DNA of 7,312 bases from Candidatus Latescibacterota bacterium (GCA_012271065.1 JAAXHE010000135.1:1-7312); one strand, 5' to 3'; positions 1 through 6,587 are shown, counted from the first letter of the stretch. Notes: generated by a model from the letters alone, not told the origin. A program made the numbers and translations.

Positions 1-31
1 GCGAAGACCGCTGGGAATTTTAAGACGGCTT

Positions 32-1017
32 CTAAGTTTCCCACATCCGTTTGTATTTGTCTTGATGTTCCATCGTGATTGACTGGTCGTAAATCTGCTG
101 TAGCAAACCCAGCGCTTCCAGGGCGTGTTCTGCGCCGCATTCCGTTTGCCTGTCTTTTCGAATCGACTCGATGAATTCGGTGTTCTGCACAAGGACGTCG
201 TCGTCCAGGGTGTCGTCGCTCCGGAAGAGGGTTTCGCCGTTTAGCGTGACCCGGTTGCCGGAGACGATGAGGGTGCCCGCGTCGCACAGGTAGATATTGC
301 TGTTGACCCCTGATCGGGCGTTGTAGGAAAGACTGAGTGCTGCAATGGTCTCCGTGGCATATCGGAGCAGCATACTGACGTCGAGTGACGTACCGGTTCC
401 GGCGTCGAGCGGGCTGAGTTCGCCGCGAATCCGGCGAACGGGTCTGTCGATGGTCCAGAGTGAGTAGTCGAGCACATGGCAACCGTGGTGGAACAGAACA
501 TCGTCCGTCCAGCTCCGCCTGTAGCCCCTCCAACCGACGTTGTCGCGGCGCAACTGAAATTCGTGCGTATGGTGCTGGTGCACGTGGCCTGCCTCGCCGT
601 TTGCGATAAAATCCTTTACAAACCGACCCGTGCGGTTGAAACGGCGGGTATGGGCAACCAGCAGTTTGTTTCCGGACTTGCCCGCGAGGCCGGCAATCTC
701 GGCGGCGCCTTTGTGTGTAAGCGCAAGGGGGATTTCAACCAGTACGTTTTTGCCGGCCTCCAGCGCCAGCCGGGTCTGTTCGTAATGCGCCTCGCTGGGC
801 GATGCGACAACGACCGCGTCGATATCGGGGTCGGTCAGGACGTCTTCGTAGCGCGTGGTAGCGTTCTCAAAGCCCCACGCTTCCCTGAATGATTCGGCGG
901 GTTCGTCTCTTCGTCCGACGACGGTACGAAGACAGGCCCGGGAATACGCAGGAATGCCCTCGTGTGGAAGAGCGCAATGCCGCCGTATCCCACGATGGCG
1001 CAGTTGATGGTGTCCAT
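32..1017 (-). pseudogene. Gfo/Idh/MocA-family oxidoreductase, LigC-like, broken by a single-base frameshift
   Basis: This encodes an NAD(P)-dependent oxidoreductase, cytoplasmic by family. Reading leftward from ATG 1017, the first 27 codons give a Rossmann start with GYGGIA (residues 10-15). The frame then breaks at a CCCGGGCC run (935-942). Adding one base there restores a continuous 328-residue protein ending at TAG (32-34), a normal family length. In repaired numbering, VEIPLA (94-99) occupies the place of the usual EKP motif. HTRRFN follows (123-128), then SWTDD (169-173) and HHGCHVLD (177-184), the family's C-terminal His/Asp region. VEIPLA, HTRRFN and SWTD-x-LxxHH resemble, from memory, LigC/PmdC, the 4-carboxy-2-hydroxymuconate-6-semialdehyde dehydrogenase, so the missing lysine may be normal for this subgroup. 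AGGGAG (1023-1028) is a good ribosome site 5 nt before ATG. The gene lies 90 nt downstream of the kinase and is probably cotranscribed with it. The break may be a real mutation or a sequencing error. Family call is firm; substrate is unknown. Confidence 0.85.
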
Positions 1018-1034
1018 GGATACTCCCTTTAAAT

Positions 1035-1080
1035 CCAGCGTATCTGGCGATTCGCGGCAGGCGGTCGGTCCTGCGAATCG
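1035..1080 (-). promoter_or_regulatory. Two stacked hairpins between kinase and oxidoreductase genes
   Basis: Positions 1048-1055 (CGATTCGC) and 1073-1080 (GCGAATCG) are perfect 8-bp arms around a 17-nt loop that can pair further (AGG with CCT). Directly next to it, 1035-1038 (CCAG) and 1044-1047 (CTGG) form a 4-bp stem with a 5-nt loop. No U-rich tract follows in the leftward direction, so a standard intrinsic terminator is unlikely. The position, just before the oxidoreductase ribosome site, suits an intercistronic mRNA processing or stability element. That role is inference. Confidence 0.45.
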
Positions 1081-1107
1081 GGTTATGCAGTTTGACTCGG
1101 GTACAGA

Positions 1108-2640
1108 CTATCCTTCCGATTTCCGGGCATCTCCCAAGCTATGGTGCAGGGATTGAAGCGCCGGGAATATTCCGCGGTACACGGTCTGAAATCCGGTCTC
1201 GTAGGTCGCGACCTGTTCGGCGTCCGGCTCGACCGTCCAGCTGTCGTACGTCAGTGCGTGCAGAGCGGAGTCGATGTCCGCGTAAACGCCCGCGCCGAGG
1301 CCGCCCAGTACCGCGGCGCCCAGGGCGACGGATTCCTCCACGTCTGCAATCGAGATCCTCTGATTGAACACCGAACTCTTGATCTTCATGAGAAGCCGGT
1401 TTCGTGTGTTGCCGCCAATCGCCACGATTCGATTCGGCCTGTCGATTTCGGGGTGTGACACGATGGCTTCGAGGCAGAGCCGGCTTTCGTAGGCCAACCC
1501 CTCGAGTACGGCGCGAAACATGGCCCCCCGCTTTACGTCCGACGTGAGACCGATGAACGCGGCCCTGGATTCGGGGTCGTTGTTTGGAGGATTGCCGAGG
1601 CGCAGGTGAGGCTGGAAGTGGACGCCCAGGCTTCCCGGAGGGGCCAGTTCCGCTTCGGAGACAAGGGTGCCGTATTCGACGTTACCGCCGAGAAGATTGC
1701 GGATCCACTCAACGCAGGCCCCGGAGGTGTAGATGCTTCCGAGGATATAGTACCGATCCCTGGCGACGTGGGCTCCGGTGGTATACCCCTGCCGTGCAAA
1801 CTGATCGCTGAGCCACGCGCGATCGCTCGTTATACAGAGCGCTTCCGCTGTGCCGAGCGAATTCAGCAGCGTATCCGGGTCGGTGGCGCCAACGGCAAGC
1901 GCCCCGCAAATATGGTCGTGCCCGCCGGTTGCCACCTGAACGCGGGATGGAAGGCCGGTCGCACGCGCAACGTCGGGCAGGAGCCGGCCAAGCAACGTGC
2001 CGGAGGGCACTGCCTGCGCAAAGAGACCGCGTGATACCCCCGCTTCATCCAGCATGCCTGAATGCCAATCCCTCCGGTGAAGGTCGTAGACGAGGGTCCG
2101 CGAAGCGAGAGAATAGTCCGTTGCCTTATGCCCGCACAGGCGGAACGCGATATAGTCTGCGACGTTCAGCCAAGAGACCGTTCTCGCGTAAGCCTGCGGG
2201 CTGTTTTCTTTCAGCCAGAGGACCTTGCAGAGACCGAAGATTGGCTCCAGCGACAGCCCCGTTATGGCGTAGATCCGCTCTTCGCCGAGGGTCTTGCGCA
2301 GCCACGCGGCCTGGCTTGACGTCCTCCCGTCGAACCAGGCGATGATGTCGGCGGCGGGGCGGTCCGTGGCGTCAAGGGGTACGCCCGACTCGGCCATACT
2401 TGAAACGGCGATGCTGGCGACCGGGTCGGCTGCCTCCAGTTGCGATACCGCGTCCCTTATCACGTTCAGCGTGCACGTCCACAATTCACCCGGTGTGTGA
2501 TAGGCCCAGCCGGGTCGGGGGTAATGGGTTGGCGTCGGCACGCTTGCCGAGGCCTGAACGCGGCCGGCGGTATCGAAGACAAGCGCCTTGATATTCGTGG
2601 TGCCTATGTCGATTCCAGCCAATAGAGGAGGTGGGGACAT
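1108..2640 (-). CDS. FGGY-family carbohydrate kinase (xylulokinase/gluconokinase-like)
   Basis: This is an ATP-dependent sugar or polyol kinase of the FGGY family, 510 residues, the usual size and presumably cytoplasmic. The N-terminal phosphate-binding motif DIGTTNIK is at residues 11-18. AWFDGR at 101-106 fits the sugar-contacting region. GGHDHICGA around 239-247 carries the likely catalytic base D242. NSLGTAEA (260-267) is the second-domain phosphate loop. IVAIGGNTRN (405-414) and ESVALGAAVLGGLGAG (436-451) match the C-terminal nucleotide-binding signature. ATG 2640 was chosen because it puts DIGTT about ten residues from the N-terminus, as is normal. The open frame continues upstream to 2748, but those 36 residues look like non-coding translation. 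The ribosome site is weak (GGGA well upstream), so translation may depend on another signal. The gene heads a leftward unit with the oxidoreductase. Sugar specificity cannot be read from motifs. Confidence 0.92.
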   Translation of the reverse strand: MSPPPLLAGIDIGTTNIKALVFDTAGRVQASASVPTPTHYPRPGWAYHTPGELWTCTLNVIRDAVSQLEAADPVASIAVSSMAESGVPLDATDRPAADIIAWFDGRTSSQAAWLRKTLGEERIYAITGLSLEPIFGLCKVLWLKENSPQAYARTVSWLNVADYIAFRLCGHKATDYSLASRTLVYDLHRRDWHSGMLDEAGVSRGLFAQAVPSGTLLGRLLPDVARATGLPSRVQVATGGHDHICGALAVGATDPDTLLNSLGTAEALCITSDRAWLSDQFARQGYTTGAHVARDRYYILGSIYTSGACVEWIRNLLGGNVEYGTLVSEAELAPPGSLGVHFQPHLRLGNPPNNDPESRAAFIGLTSDVKRGAMFRAVLEGLAYESRLCLEAIVSHPEIDRPNRIVAIGGNTRNRLLMKIKSSVFNQRISIADVEESVALGAAVLGGLGAGVYADIDSALHALTYDSWTVEPDAEQVATYETGFQTVYRGIFPALQSLHHSLGDARKSEG

Positions 2641-2702
2641 CGTGCTCAATATCCCAACTGGAGTGGTGCCAGACGGCCTGGCCCCGGACAACCGGGACGC
2701 CG

Positions 2703-2717
2703 CCGAACGAAGTTCGG
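2703..2717. promoter_or_regulatory. Operator-like inverted repeat CCGAAC-GAA-GTTCGG
   Basis: This is a perfect palindrome with two 6-bp arms and a 3-bp centre. It sits 15 bp upstream of the rightward -35 candidate and about 30 bp downstream of the leftward -10 candidate, so a bound protein could block kinase transcription and affect propeller transcription. Dimeric regulators commonly use such sites. The regulator family cannot be named from the site alone. Confidence 0.4.
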
Positions 2718-2732
2718 GACATGGAAAAACCG

Positions 2733-2761
2733 TTGACAGGCGGCCCAATGGTACCTACTAA
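2733..2761 (+). promoter_or_regulatory. Candidate sigma-70 promoter for the propeller gene
   Basis: A perfect -35 box TTGACA (2733-2738) is followed after 17 bp by TACTAA (2756-2761), which keeps the TA start and the A at position 5 of the -10 consensus. Transcription would begin near 2768 and give a leader of about 130 nt that carries the 2846-2874 hairpin. The -35 box is strong and the -10 is weak, as for an activator-helped or repressed promoter. Confidence 0.45.
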
Positions 2762-2775
2762 TAGACGAAAGTCAA
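2748..2775 (-). promoter_or_regulatory. Candidate sigma-70 promoter for the kinase gene
   Basis: Reading leftward, TTGACT (2775-2770, five of six matches) and TACCAT (2753-2748, four of six matches) are separated by 16 bp. The -10 box lies inside the spacer of the rightward promoter candidate, so the two promoters could not both be occupied at once. Transcription would start near 2741 and give a leader of about 100 nt before ATG 2640. Confidence 0.35.
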
Positions 2776-2845
2776 GTCGAAACCGAAATATCATAAAGCC
2801 TGCAGTTCAACTGGAAAATTCCGTTCCCCTGGCCTGCTGTAACGT

Positions 2846-2874
2846 CACGAGTCCTGGGACAATCCTTACTCGTG
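2846..2874 (+). promoter_or_regulatory. Leader hairpin upstream of the propeller gene
   Basis: CACGAGT (2846-2852) and ACTCGTG (2868-2874) are perfect 7-bp complementary arms around 15 nt. Inside is a second small palindrome, GTCC-TG-GGAC (2851-2860), that shares bases with the left arm, so two exclusive folds are possible. The outer hairpin ends 11 nt before the ribosome site GGAG (2886-2889). It could be an mRNA control element or a DNA operator. No known riboswitch class was recognised. Confidence 0.4.
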
Positions 2875-2896
2875 CCAAGCCTGACGGAGAATAGAG

Positions 2897-3976
2897 ATGC
2901 CCGAGCTGCCAAGGATGTATCCGGTCTGGGTGGATGCGAAGAATTCCCGCGTCTACGGAATGGACGTTGACGAGTGCGGCGCGCTGTGGTTTACGGGCAG
3001 TCTGTCTGTACTCCACCGGTACAAACCTGAGTCAGGGCAAATCCACACGTTTTCGATCCCCGACAAGCACGGTGGAAGCCAATGTCTCTGCGCAGGCGGG
3101 AAGGTCTATGTGCTGCCGCAGACCAATCCCATGTTTACGGTTTACGACACGGTGAAGGAACGCGTTTACAAGATCGATAAGCCGTTTTTGGAGGCGAACC
3201 TGTGGTATGGTCACGCGGATAAGGCGCGAAACGTACTCTATATGCCTGAGCGGTCGAGGCCGTGTCTGGTGGTTTGGGACGTTGAGACCGAACAGGGGGA
3301 GGTCCTTGAGTATCCGGCGCCAGGCGTGCTGCCGGACATACGGGAGGTAGATTGGCCCGAGCGGCTGGAGACATTCGCGGTTCCGCGAAACGACGGCGTG
3401 CAGCGCCGCGTGTACTACGATCCCGACAGCCGTGGATTCCTGGCGGAAGATTCCCGTCGCGCGCCGCCGTCGCGACCGGGAGCGCGTGCTGAGCCGTTTG
3501 TCGTGAATTACAGCGACGGTCGGCTCAGCCGGTTGGACCGTCGGACGGGTGAGAGGTATGAACGGGATGTACCGGGTTGGAAGGAGGACTTCGGTTTCAT
3601 CGGCGGCGGTGTCTTCTACGGGGGATGGCAATTGAACAACCTGAGCACGTACGATTCGGGATTCCGGTACGACCAGAAGACCGGCGACTATATTCAGCAG
3701 AAAGAGGATCCGCACATCGGGGTGGACGGATTGCCCTATCACTTCATGGACCGCTTTATCGCCTATCACCCTGAGAGTGATACGTTCGATCTGCTGATTC
3801 CCGACGTGCCTCGTTCACGATACCCGCAGTTGTGTTATAACAAGGTGGCGGACGGGCATCTCTACATTACGGCAAACGATATCTGGTCGGAAGAGAAGCA
3901 GCGTCCGCTGGGAGCTGTCGAAAACCCCGTGGGTCAGTTGATGGTCCTGCAGACCCGCCGCACTGACGGTGGATAA
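2897..3976 (+). CDS. Uncharacterised propeller-like protein
   Basis: This is a 359-residue protein that I do not recognise as a named family. It shows a loose repeat typical of beta-propeller blades: a strand pair ending in a YD/W-D/Y-x-P turn, then a charged T/SG-type turn. Examples lie at 30-55 (LWFTGSLSVLHRYKPESGQI), 69-93, 112-143, 208-227 (RLDRRTGERYER), 256-272 (FRYDQKTGDY), 287-305 (IAYHPESDTFDLL) and 320-330. The first repeat recalls the GALWFT pattern of streptogramin lyase (Vgb)-like propellers. An SMP-30 lactonase fold is another possibility, but its metal-ligand pattern is not clear here. There is no signal peptide or membrane segment, so it is probably cytoplasmic. ATG 2897 follows GGAG (2886-2889) at 7-nt spacing. 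It leads a rightward unit with the dehydrogenase 106 nt downstream. Residues 185-200 form a Pro/Arg-rich insert. A lactonase role next to dehydrogenases is only inference. Confidence 0.85.
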   Translation: MPELPRMYPVWVDAKNSRVYGMDVDECGALWFTGSLSVLHRYKPESGQIHTFSIPDKHGGSQCLCAGGKVYVLPQTNPMFTVYDTVKERVYKIDKPFLEANLWYGHADKARNVLYMPERSRPCLVVWDVETEQGEVLEYPAPGVLPDIREVDWPERLETFAVPRNDGVQRRVYYDPDSRGFLAEDSRRAPPSRPGARAEPFVVNYSDGRLSRLDRRTGERYERDVPGWKEDFGFIGGGVFYGGWQLNNLSTYDSGFRYDQKTGDYIQQKEDPHIGVDGLPYHFMDRFIAYHPESDTFDLLIPDVPRSRYPQLCYNKVADGHLYITANDIWSEEKQRPLGAVENPVGQLMVLQTRRTDGG

Positions 3977-4040
3977 ACGCAAGACGCTGGTGACGCATTC
4001 CGGACCCTTCCCACGAGGTTTTCGGTGGACGCAGTCACCC

Positions 4041-4056
4041 CATCCCGTGAGGGATG
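4041..4056 (+). promoter_or_regulatory. Small GNRA-type hairpin between propeller and dehydrogenase genes
   Basis: CATCCC (4041-4046) and GGGATG (4051-4056) form a perfect 6-bp stem closed by the tetraloop GTGA, which fits the stable GNRA class. It sits in the 106-nt gap, 16 nt before the dehydrogenase ribosome site, and no T-tract follows. It may affect mRNA stability or downstream expression. The rest of the gap shows nothing recognisable. Confidence 0.35.
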
Positions 4057-4072
4057 ATCGCGTCAGACGAGA

Positions 4073-4077
4073 GGAGG
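4073..4077 (+). promoter_or_regulatory. Ribosome binding site GGAGG that fixes the dehydrogenase start
   Basis: GGAGG lies 5 nt before ATG 4083. This rules out the in-frame GTG at 3969, which overlaps the propeller stop and would add 38 residues unlike the family N-terminus. Confidence 0.8.
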
Positions 4078-4082
4078 TTCAG

Positions 4083-4985
4083 ATGGAAAGAGTAGGGTTT
4101 ATCGGTCTGGGAATCATGGGCAAACCGATGGCGATCAATCTTGTAAAGGCCGGGTACGATCTGACGTTCTACGCGCGCCGTCCTCAGGTCATTGAGGAGA
4201 TGGAGGGGCTGGGCGCCAGGGCGGTCGCGTCCGCCGCAGCGGTCGCGGAGCGCACCGATATCATCATAACAATCGTAACGGCTGATCTGGAGGTGAGGGA
4301 AGTGATCCTCGGCGACAACGGGGTGCTGTCGGGCGCGTCCGAGGGAAAACTGATCGTGGATATGAGCACGATCTCGCCACTCACGATCCGGGAGATCGCA
4401 GAGAAGGCTGAAGCGAAGGGTGTGGCGGTGATGGATGCGCCCGTGAGCGGGGGCGATACGGGGGCGATCAACGGAACGTTGACGATCATCGCCGGCGGAG
4501 AGGCGAACGATTTCGAGCGGTGCAACGGGTTGTTTAGAGCGATGGGCAAGGAGGAAAACATCTTCCACGTCGGGCCCGTGGGCGTGGGGCAGACCGTGAA
4601 AATCGTAAACCAGCTGATCGGCGGCATCAACATGGCCGCAATCGCGGAGGGCTTGATCCTGGGTATCAGGGCAGGCGCCGACCCCGAAGTCATGCGCCAG
4701 GTCATCAGTGTGAGTTCGGCCAATTCGACGTTGTTTCAGATCCGTGCATCCGACTTCCTGCTGGCGGGCTCGTTTGCACCCGGATTTATGCTGGATCTGA
4801 TGAAGAAGGATCTGGCGATCGGCGTGGACCTGGGTAAGGCATTGAACGTGCCGATGCCGATCGGTGCGGCGACATACCAGATGTACTCGGCGGCGAGCGG
4901 TCTGGGAGCTGGTGAAATGGATTTTTCGGCGGTATGCAAGGCGGCAGAACATCTGAGCGGGACGAAGATTTCGCAGGACTGCTGA
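4083..4985 (+). CDS. 3-hydroxyisobutyrate dehydrogenase / 2-hydroxy-3-oxopropionate reductase family protein
   Basis: This NAD(P)-dependent beta-hydroxyacid dehydrogenase has 300 residues, the normal family length. The Rossmann motif FIGLGIMGKPMA starts at residue 6, with GLGIMG at 8-13. The substrate-binding signature DAPVSGG is at 118-124, followed by AINGTL. The catalytic lysine is K173 in GVGQTVKIVNQ, and NQ (176-177) and KKDL (241-244) are also conserved. These features match tartronate-semialdehyde reductase (GarR/GlxR) closely. Sister enzymes act on 3-hydroxyisobutyrate, L-threonate and similar hydroxy-acids, and motifs alone do not separate them. The protein is presumably cytoplasmic. 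It is the second gene of the rightward unit after the propeller gene, and converges on the acyl-CoA ligase with 6 nt between stops and no room for a dedicated terminator. Within a sugar or sugar-acid locus it would reduce or oxidise a 3-carbon or hydroxy-acid intermediate; this is inference. Confidence 0.93.
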   Translation: MERVGFIGLGIMGKPMAINLVKAGYDLTFYARRPQVIEEMEGLGARAVASAAAVAERTDIIITIVTADLEVREVILGDNGVLSGASEGKLIVDMSTISPLTIREIAEKAEAKGVAVMDAPVSGGDTGAINGTLTIIAGGEANDFERCNGLFRAMGKEENIFHVGPVGVGQTVKIVNQLIGGINMAAIAEGLILGIRAGADPEVMRQVISVSSANSTLFQIRASDFLLAGSFAPGFMLDLMKKDLAIGVDLGKALNVPMPIGAATYQMYSAASGLGAGEMDFSAVCKAAEHLSGTKISQDC

Positions 4986-4991
4986 ACCCCG

Positions 4992-6533
4992 TCACGCCGT
5001 GCCGTATTTCTCCCGGAACCGTTCTCTCAACACGGCCTTCCGCACCTTTCCGGTTGCGGTGGTTACCGGGAATTCCGGGATAATTTCCACCCACCTCGGT
5101 CTTTTGAATCCCGCCAGACGGGCGCGCACGTAATCGGAGACTTCGCCGGGGGTGAGGTCTGCGCCGTCACTCGCCACGACCGCGGCCAGCACGGACTCAC
5201 CCCATTCTCTGTCCGGGATGCCCACCACGGCTGCATCGCGTATCTTCGGATTCTCCTTCAACAGACGTTCGATTTCCAGCGGATAGATGTTTTCTCCGCC
5301 GCTGATAATCACATCCTTTGCGCGGCCGGACAGATAGAGATAGCCGTCGTTGTCCAATCTGCCCAGGTCCCCCGTGTGCAGCCAGCCTCTCTTAAGCGCC
5401 TCGCCGGTCTTCTCGGGCATATTCCAGTATTCGTACATCGCGGACGCGGTTTTCGCGACAACCTCGCCCACCTCGCCGGGTGCAACCGGATTCCCGGACG
5501 AATTGACAACGTCGAGTTCAACCGAGGCCATGGGCCGGCCCACCGAGCCGAGTTTACCGAGGTGGCCTGACGCCAGACGACACACGGTCAGGATACAGCC
5601 GGCCTCGGTGAGCCCGTAGGTGACATAGACGTCGGACTTGAACGTCGCCAGGATGTCCTCGAGCAGGGCCGCGGGAAACGTATCCGACGAACCCAGGCAG
5701 CGCTGTACCGAAGAGACGTCGTGATTTCTCAGCCGCTGACGCGCAAGAATCCAGCGCCAGACGGTCGGCACGCAGAAAATGTTGGTTGCCCTGTGCTGCG
5801 CAACGGCCGACAGGATGTCACCGGGGTCCGCGCCGTCCAGAATGACGAGCGTGGCGCCGGTCAGGAAGTGAGGAAGCACCAGACAGTCCGGCCCGCCGGT
5901 ATGGAAGAGGGGGTAGACGACCAGGCCCACGTCGGCGTTGTGCCCTCTGGTCGACAGGGCCAGGGAGAGGGCTTGAAGATAGTGGCTCTTGTGCGAGAAA
6001 ACAGCACCTTTGGGAAACCCGGTCGTGCCGCTCGTGTACAGGATGATGTGCGGGTCGTTCTCGTCGAGCTCTACCGCCGGATTGTCTGATGAGGATCCGG
6101 CCGCCAGATCCTCCAGGCGATTGCCGCGATTGTCGCCGATGGTAAGCGTCCACTCGAGTCCGGTCAGTACTCCGATGCCGCCAACAACGTTTCCGAACCG
6201 GCTCTGGTAGATCAGGCCGCGGGCGCCGGACTGTTGCAACGTGTAGCGGATTTCCCTGCTGCGGTACCAGAAATTCACGGGAACCATAATGGCGCCCGCT
6301 TTGGCCAGTGCGAAGTAGACGGCAACGTAGACGTCAGAATTCCGGCTCAAGACGCCGATTCGGTCGCCTTTGCCGACCCCCAGGCTCAGAAGGCCGTTGG
6401 CAATGCGATTGCTCTGCGCATTCAGTTCTCCGTACGTCAGCGAGCGGTTGCCGAAAATGAGGGCCGTTTTGCACTTCAGACCCGGGTCCCGGGCGTTTCG
6501 TTGAAGTATACTCCCCAATAACATCCTGTCCAT
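4992..6533 (-). CDS. AMP-forming acyl-CoA ligase (ANL superfamily)
   Basis: This 513-residue enzyme activates a carboxylic acid with ATP to an acyl-adenylate and transfers it to CoA. All core motifs are intact: phosphate loop YTSGTTGFPKG (166-176), TYGLTEAG (305-312), GWLHTGD (383-389), hinge and A8 region GRAKDVIISGGENIYPLEIE (403-422), and TATGK (492-496) with the likely adenylation lysine K496. Length and the N-terminus (NARDPGLKCKTALIFGNRSLTYGEL, read as two stretches) fit medium/long-chain acyl-CoA synthetases and 4-coumarate-type ligases. The acid cannot be told from the motifs. It lacks a signal peptide and is presumably cytoplasmic. ATG 6533 is preceded by GAGG (6539-6542) at 5-nt spacing; a second ATG lies three codons in. 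A strong terminator of the upstream gene ends only 14 nt before the start, which leaves little space for a promoter. It converges with the dehydrogenase gene at its 3' end. Confidence 0.95.
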   Translation of the reverse strand: MDRMLLGSILQRNARDPGLKCKTALIFGNRSLTYGELNAQSNRIANGLLSLGVGKGDRIGVLSRNSDVYVAVYFALAKAGAIMVPVNFWYRSREIRYTLQQSGARGLIYQSRFGNVVGGIGVLTGLEWTLTIGDNRGNRLEDLAAGSSSDNPAVELDENDPHIILYTSGTTGFPKGAVFSHKSHYLQALSLALSTRGHNADVGLVVYPLFHTGGPDCLVLPHFLTGATLVILDGADPGDILSAVAQHRATNIFCVPTVWRWILARQRLRNHDVSSVQRCLGSSDTFPAALLEDILATFKSDVYVTYGLTEAGCILTVCRLASGHLGKLGSVGRPMASVELDVVNSSGNPVAPGEVGEVVAKTASAMYEYWNMPEKTGEALKRGWLHTGDLGRLDNDGYLYLSGRAKDVIISGGENIYPLEIERLLKENPKIRDAAVVGIPDREWGESVLAAVVASDGADLTPGEVSDYVRARLAGFKRPRWVEIIPEFPVTTATGKVRKAVLRERFREKYGTA

Positions 6534-6547
6534 CCGGGCCTCATCCG

Positions 6548-6587
6548 AAAAAAGCCAAAGGGGCGCGGCGGTCTTCGCCGCGCCCCT
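6548..6587 (-). terminator. Intrinsic terminator after the lipoprotein gene
   Basis: A perfect 12-bp GC-rich stem pairs 6559-6570 with 6576-6587 around a 5-nt loop. On the leftward transcript it is followed by UUUGGCUUUUUU (complement of 6548-6559). It lies 33 nt past the lipoprotein stop codon and ends 14 nt before the acyl-CoA ligase ATG. In the rightward direction there is no T-tract, so it works leftward only. Confidence 0.9.

Larger units (their letters stand above)
2641..2896. promoter_or_regulatory. Divergent intergenic control region
   Basis: This 256-nt gap separates the divergently transcribed kinase and propeller genes. It carries overlapping promoter candidates in both directions (2733-2775), a 15-bp operator-like inverted repeat (2703-2717), a smaller hairpin CCCGG-ACAA-CCGGG (2683-2696), and a 7-bp-arm hairpin (2846-2874) in the rightward leader. 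No convincing longer gene lies in it. The arrangement is what a shared regulator of a divergent catabolic locus would use. No regulator gene is present in the window. Confidence 0.6.

Noticed and set aside
1..12. GCGAAGACCGC at the window start also occurs in the leftward terminator sequence (around 6569-6579)
   Set aside because: An 11-nt match without a surrounding hairpin or extended similarity is easily chance in GC-rich DNA.
476..892. Rightward open frame (138 codons) across the oxidoreductase
   Set aside because: The opposite strand gives a conserved oxidoreductase with its full motif set; this frame has none.
2642..2761. A 39-codon rightward frame starting GTG 2642 behind a perfect-looking AGGAGGTGG ribosome site
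   Set aside because: The ribosome-site match arises from the Pro-Pro-Pro codons at the kinase N-terminus on the other strand; the peptide has no recognisable feature and no promoter lies upstream of it.
3032..3769. Leftward open frame (245 codons) opposite the propeller gene
   Set aside because: Its composition is Arg/Val/Pro-rich with no motif, it has no good ribosome site, and the sense-strand protein shows blade-like repeats.
3969..4082. In-frame upstream extension of the dehydrogenase from GTG 3969
   Set aside because: The family N-terminus begins at MERVGFIGLG, and GGAGG at 4073-4077 sits correctly for ATG 4083.
4035..4952. Long leftward open frame (305 codons) opposite the dehydrogenase
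   Set aside because: It is rich in His, Arg and Asp with no domain motifs, and is fully antisense to a clear conserved gene.
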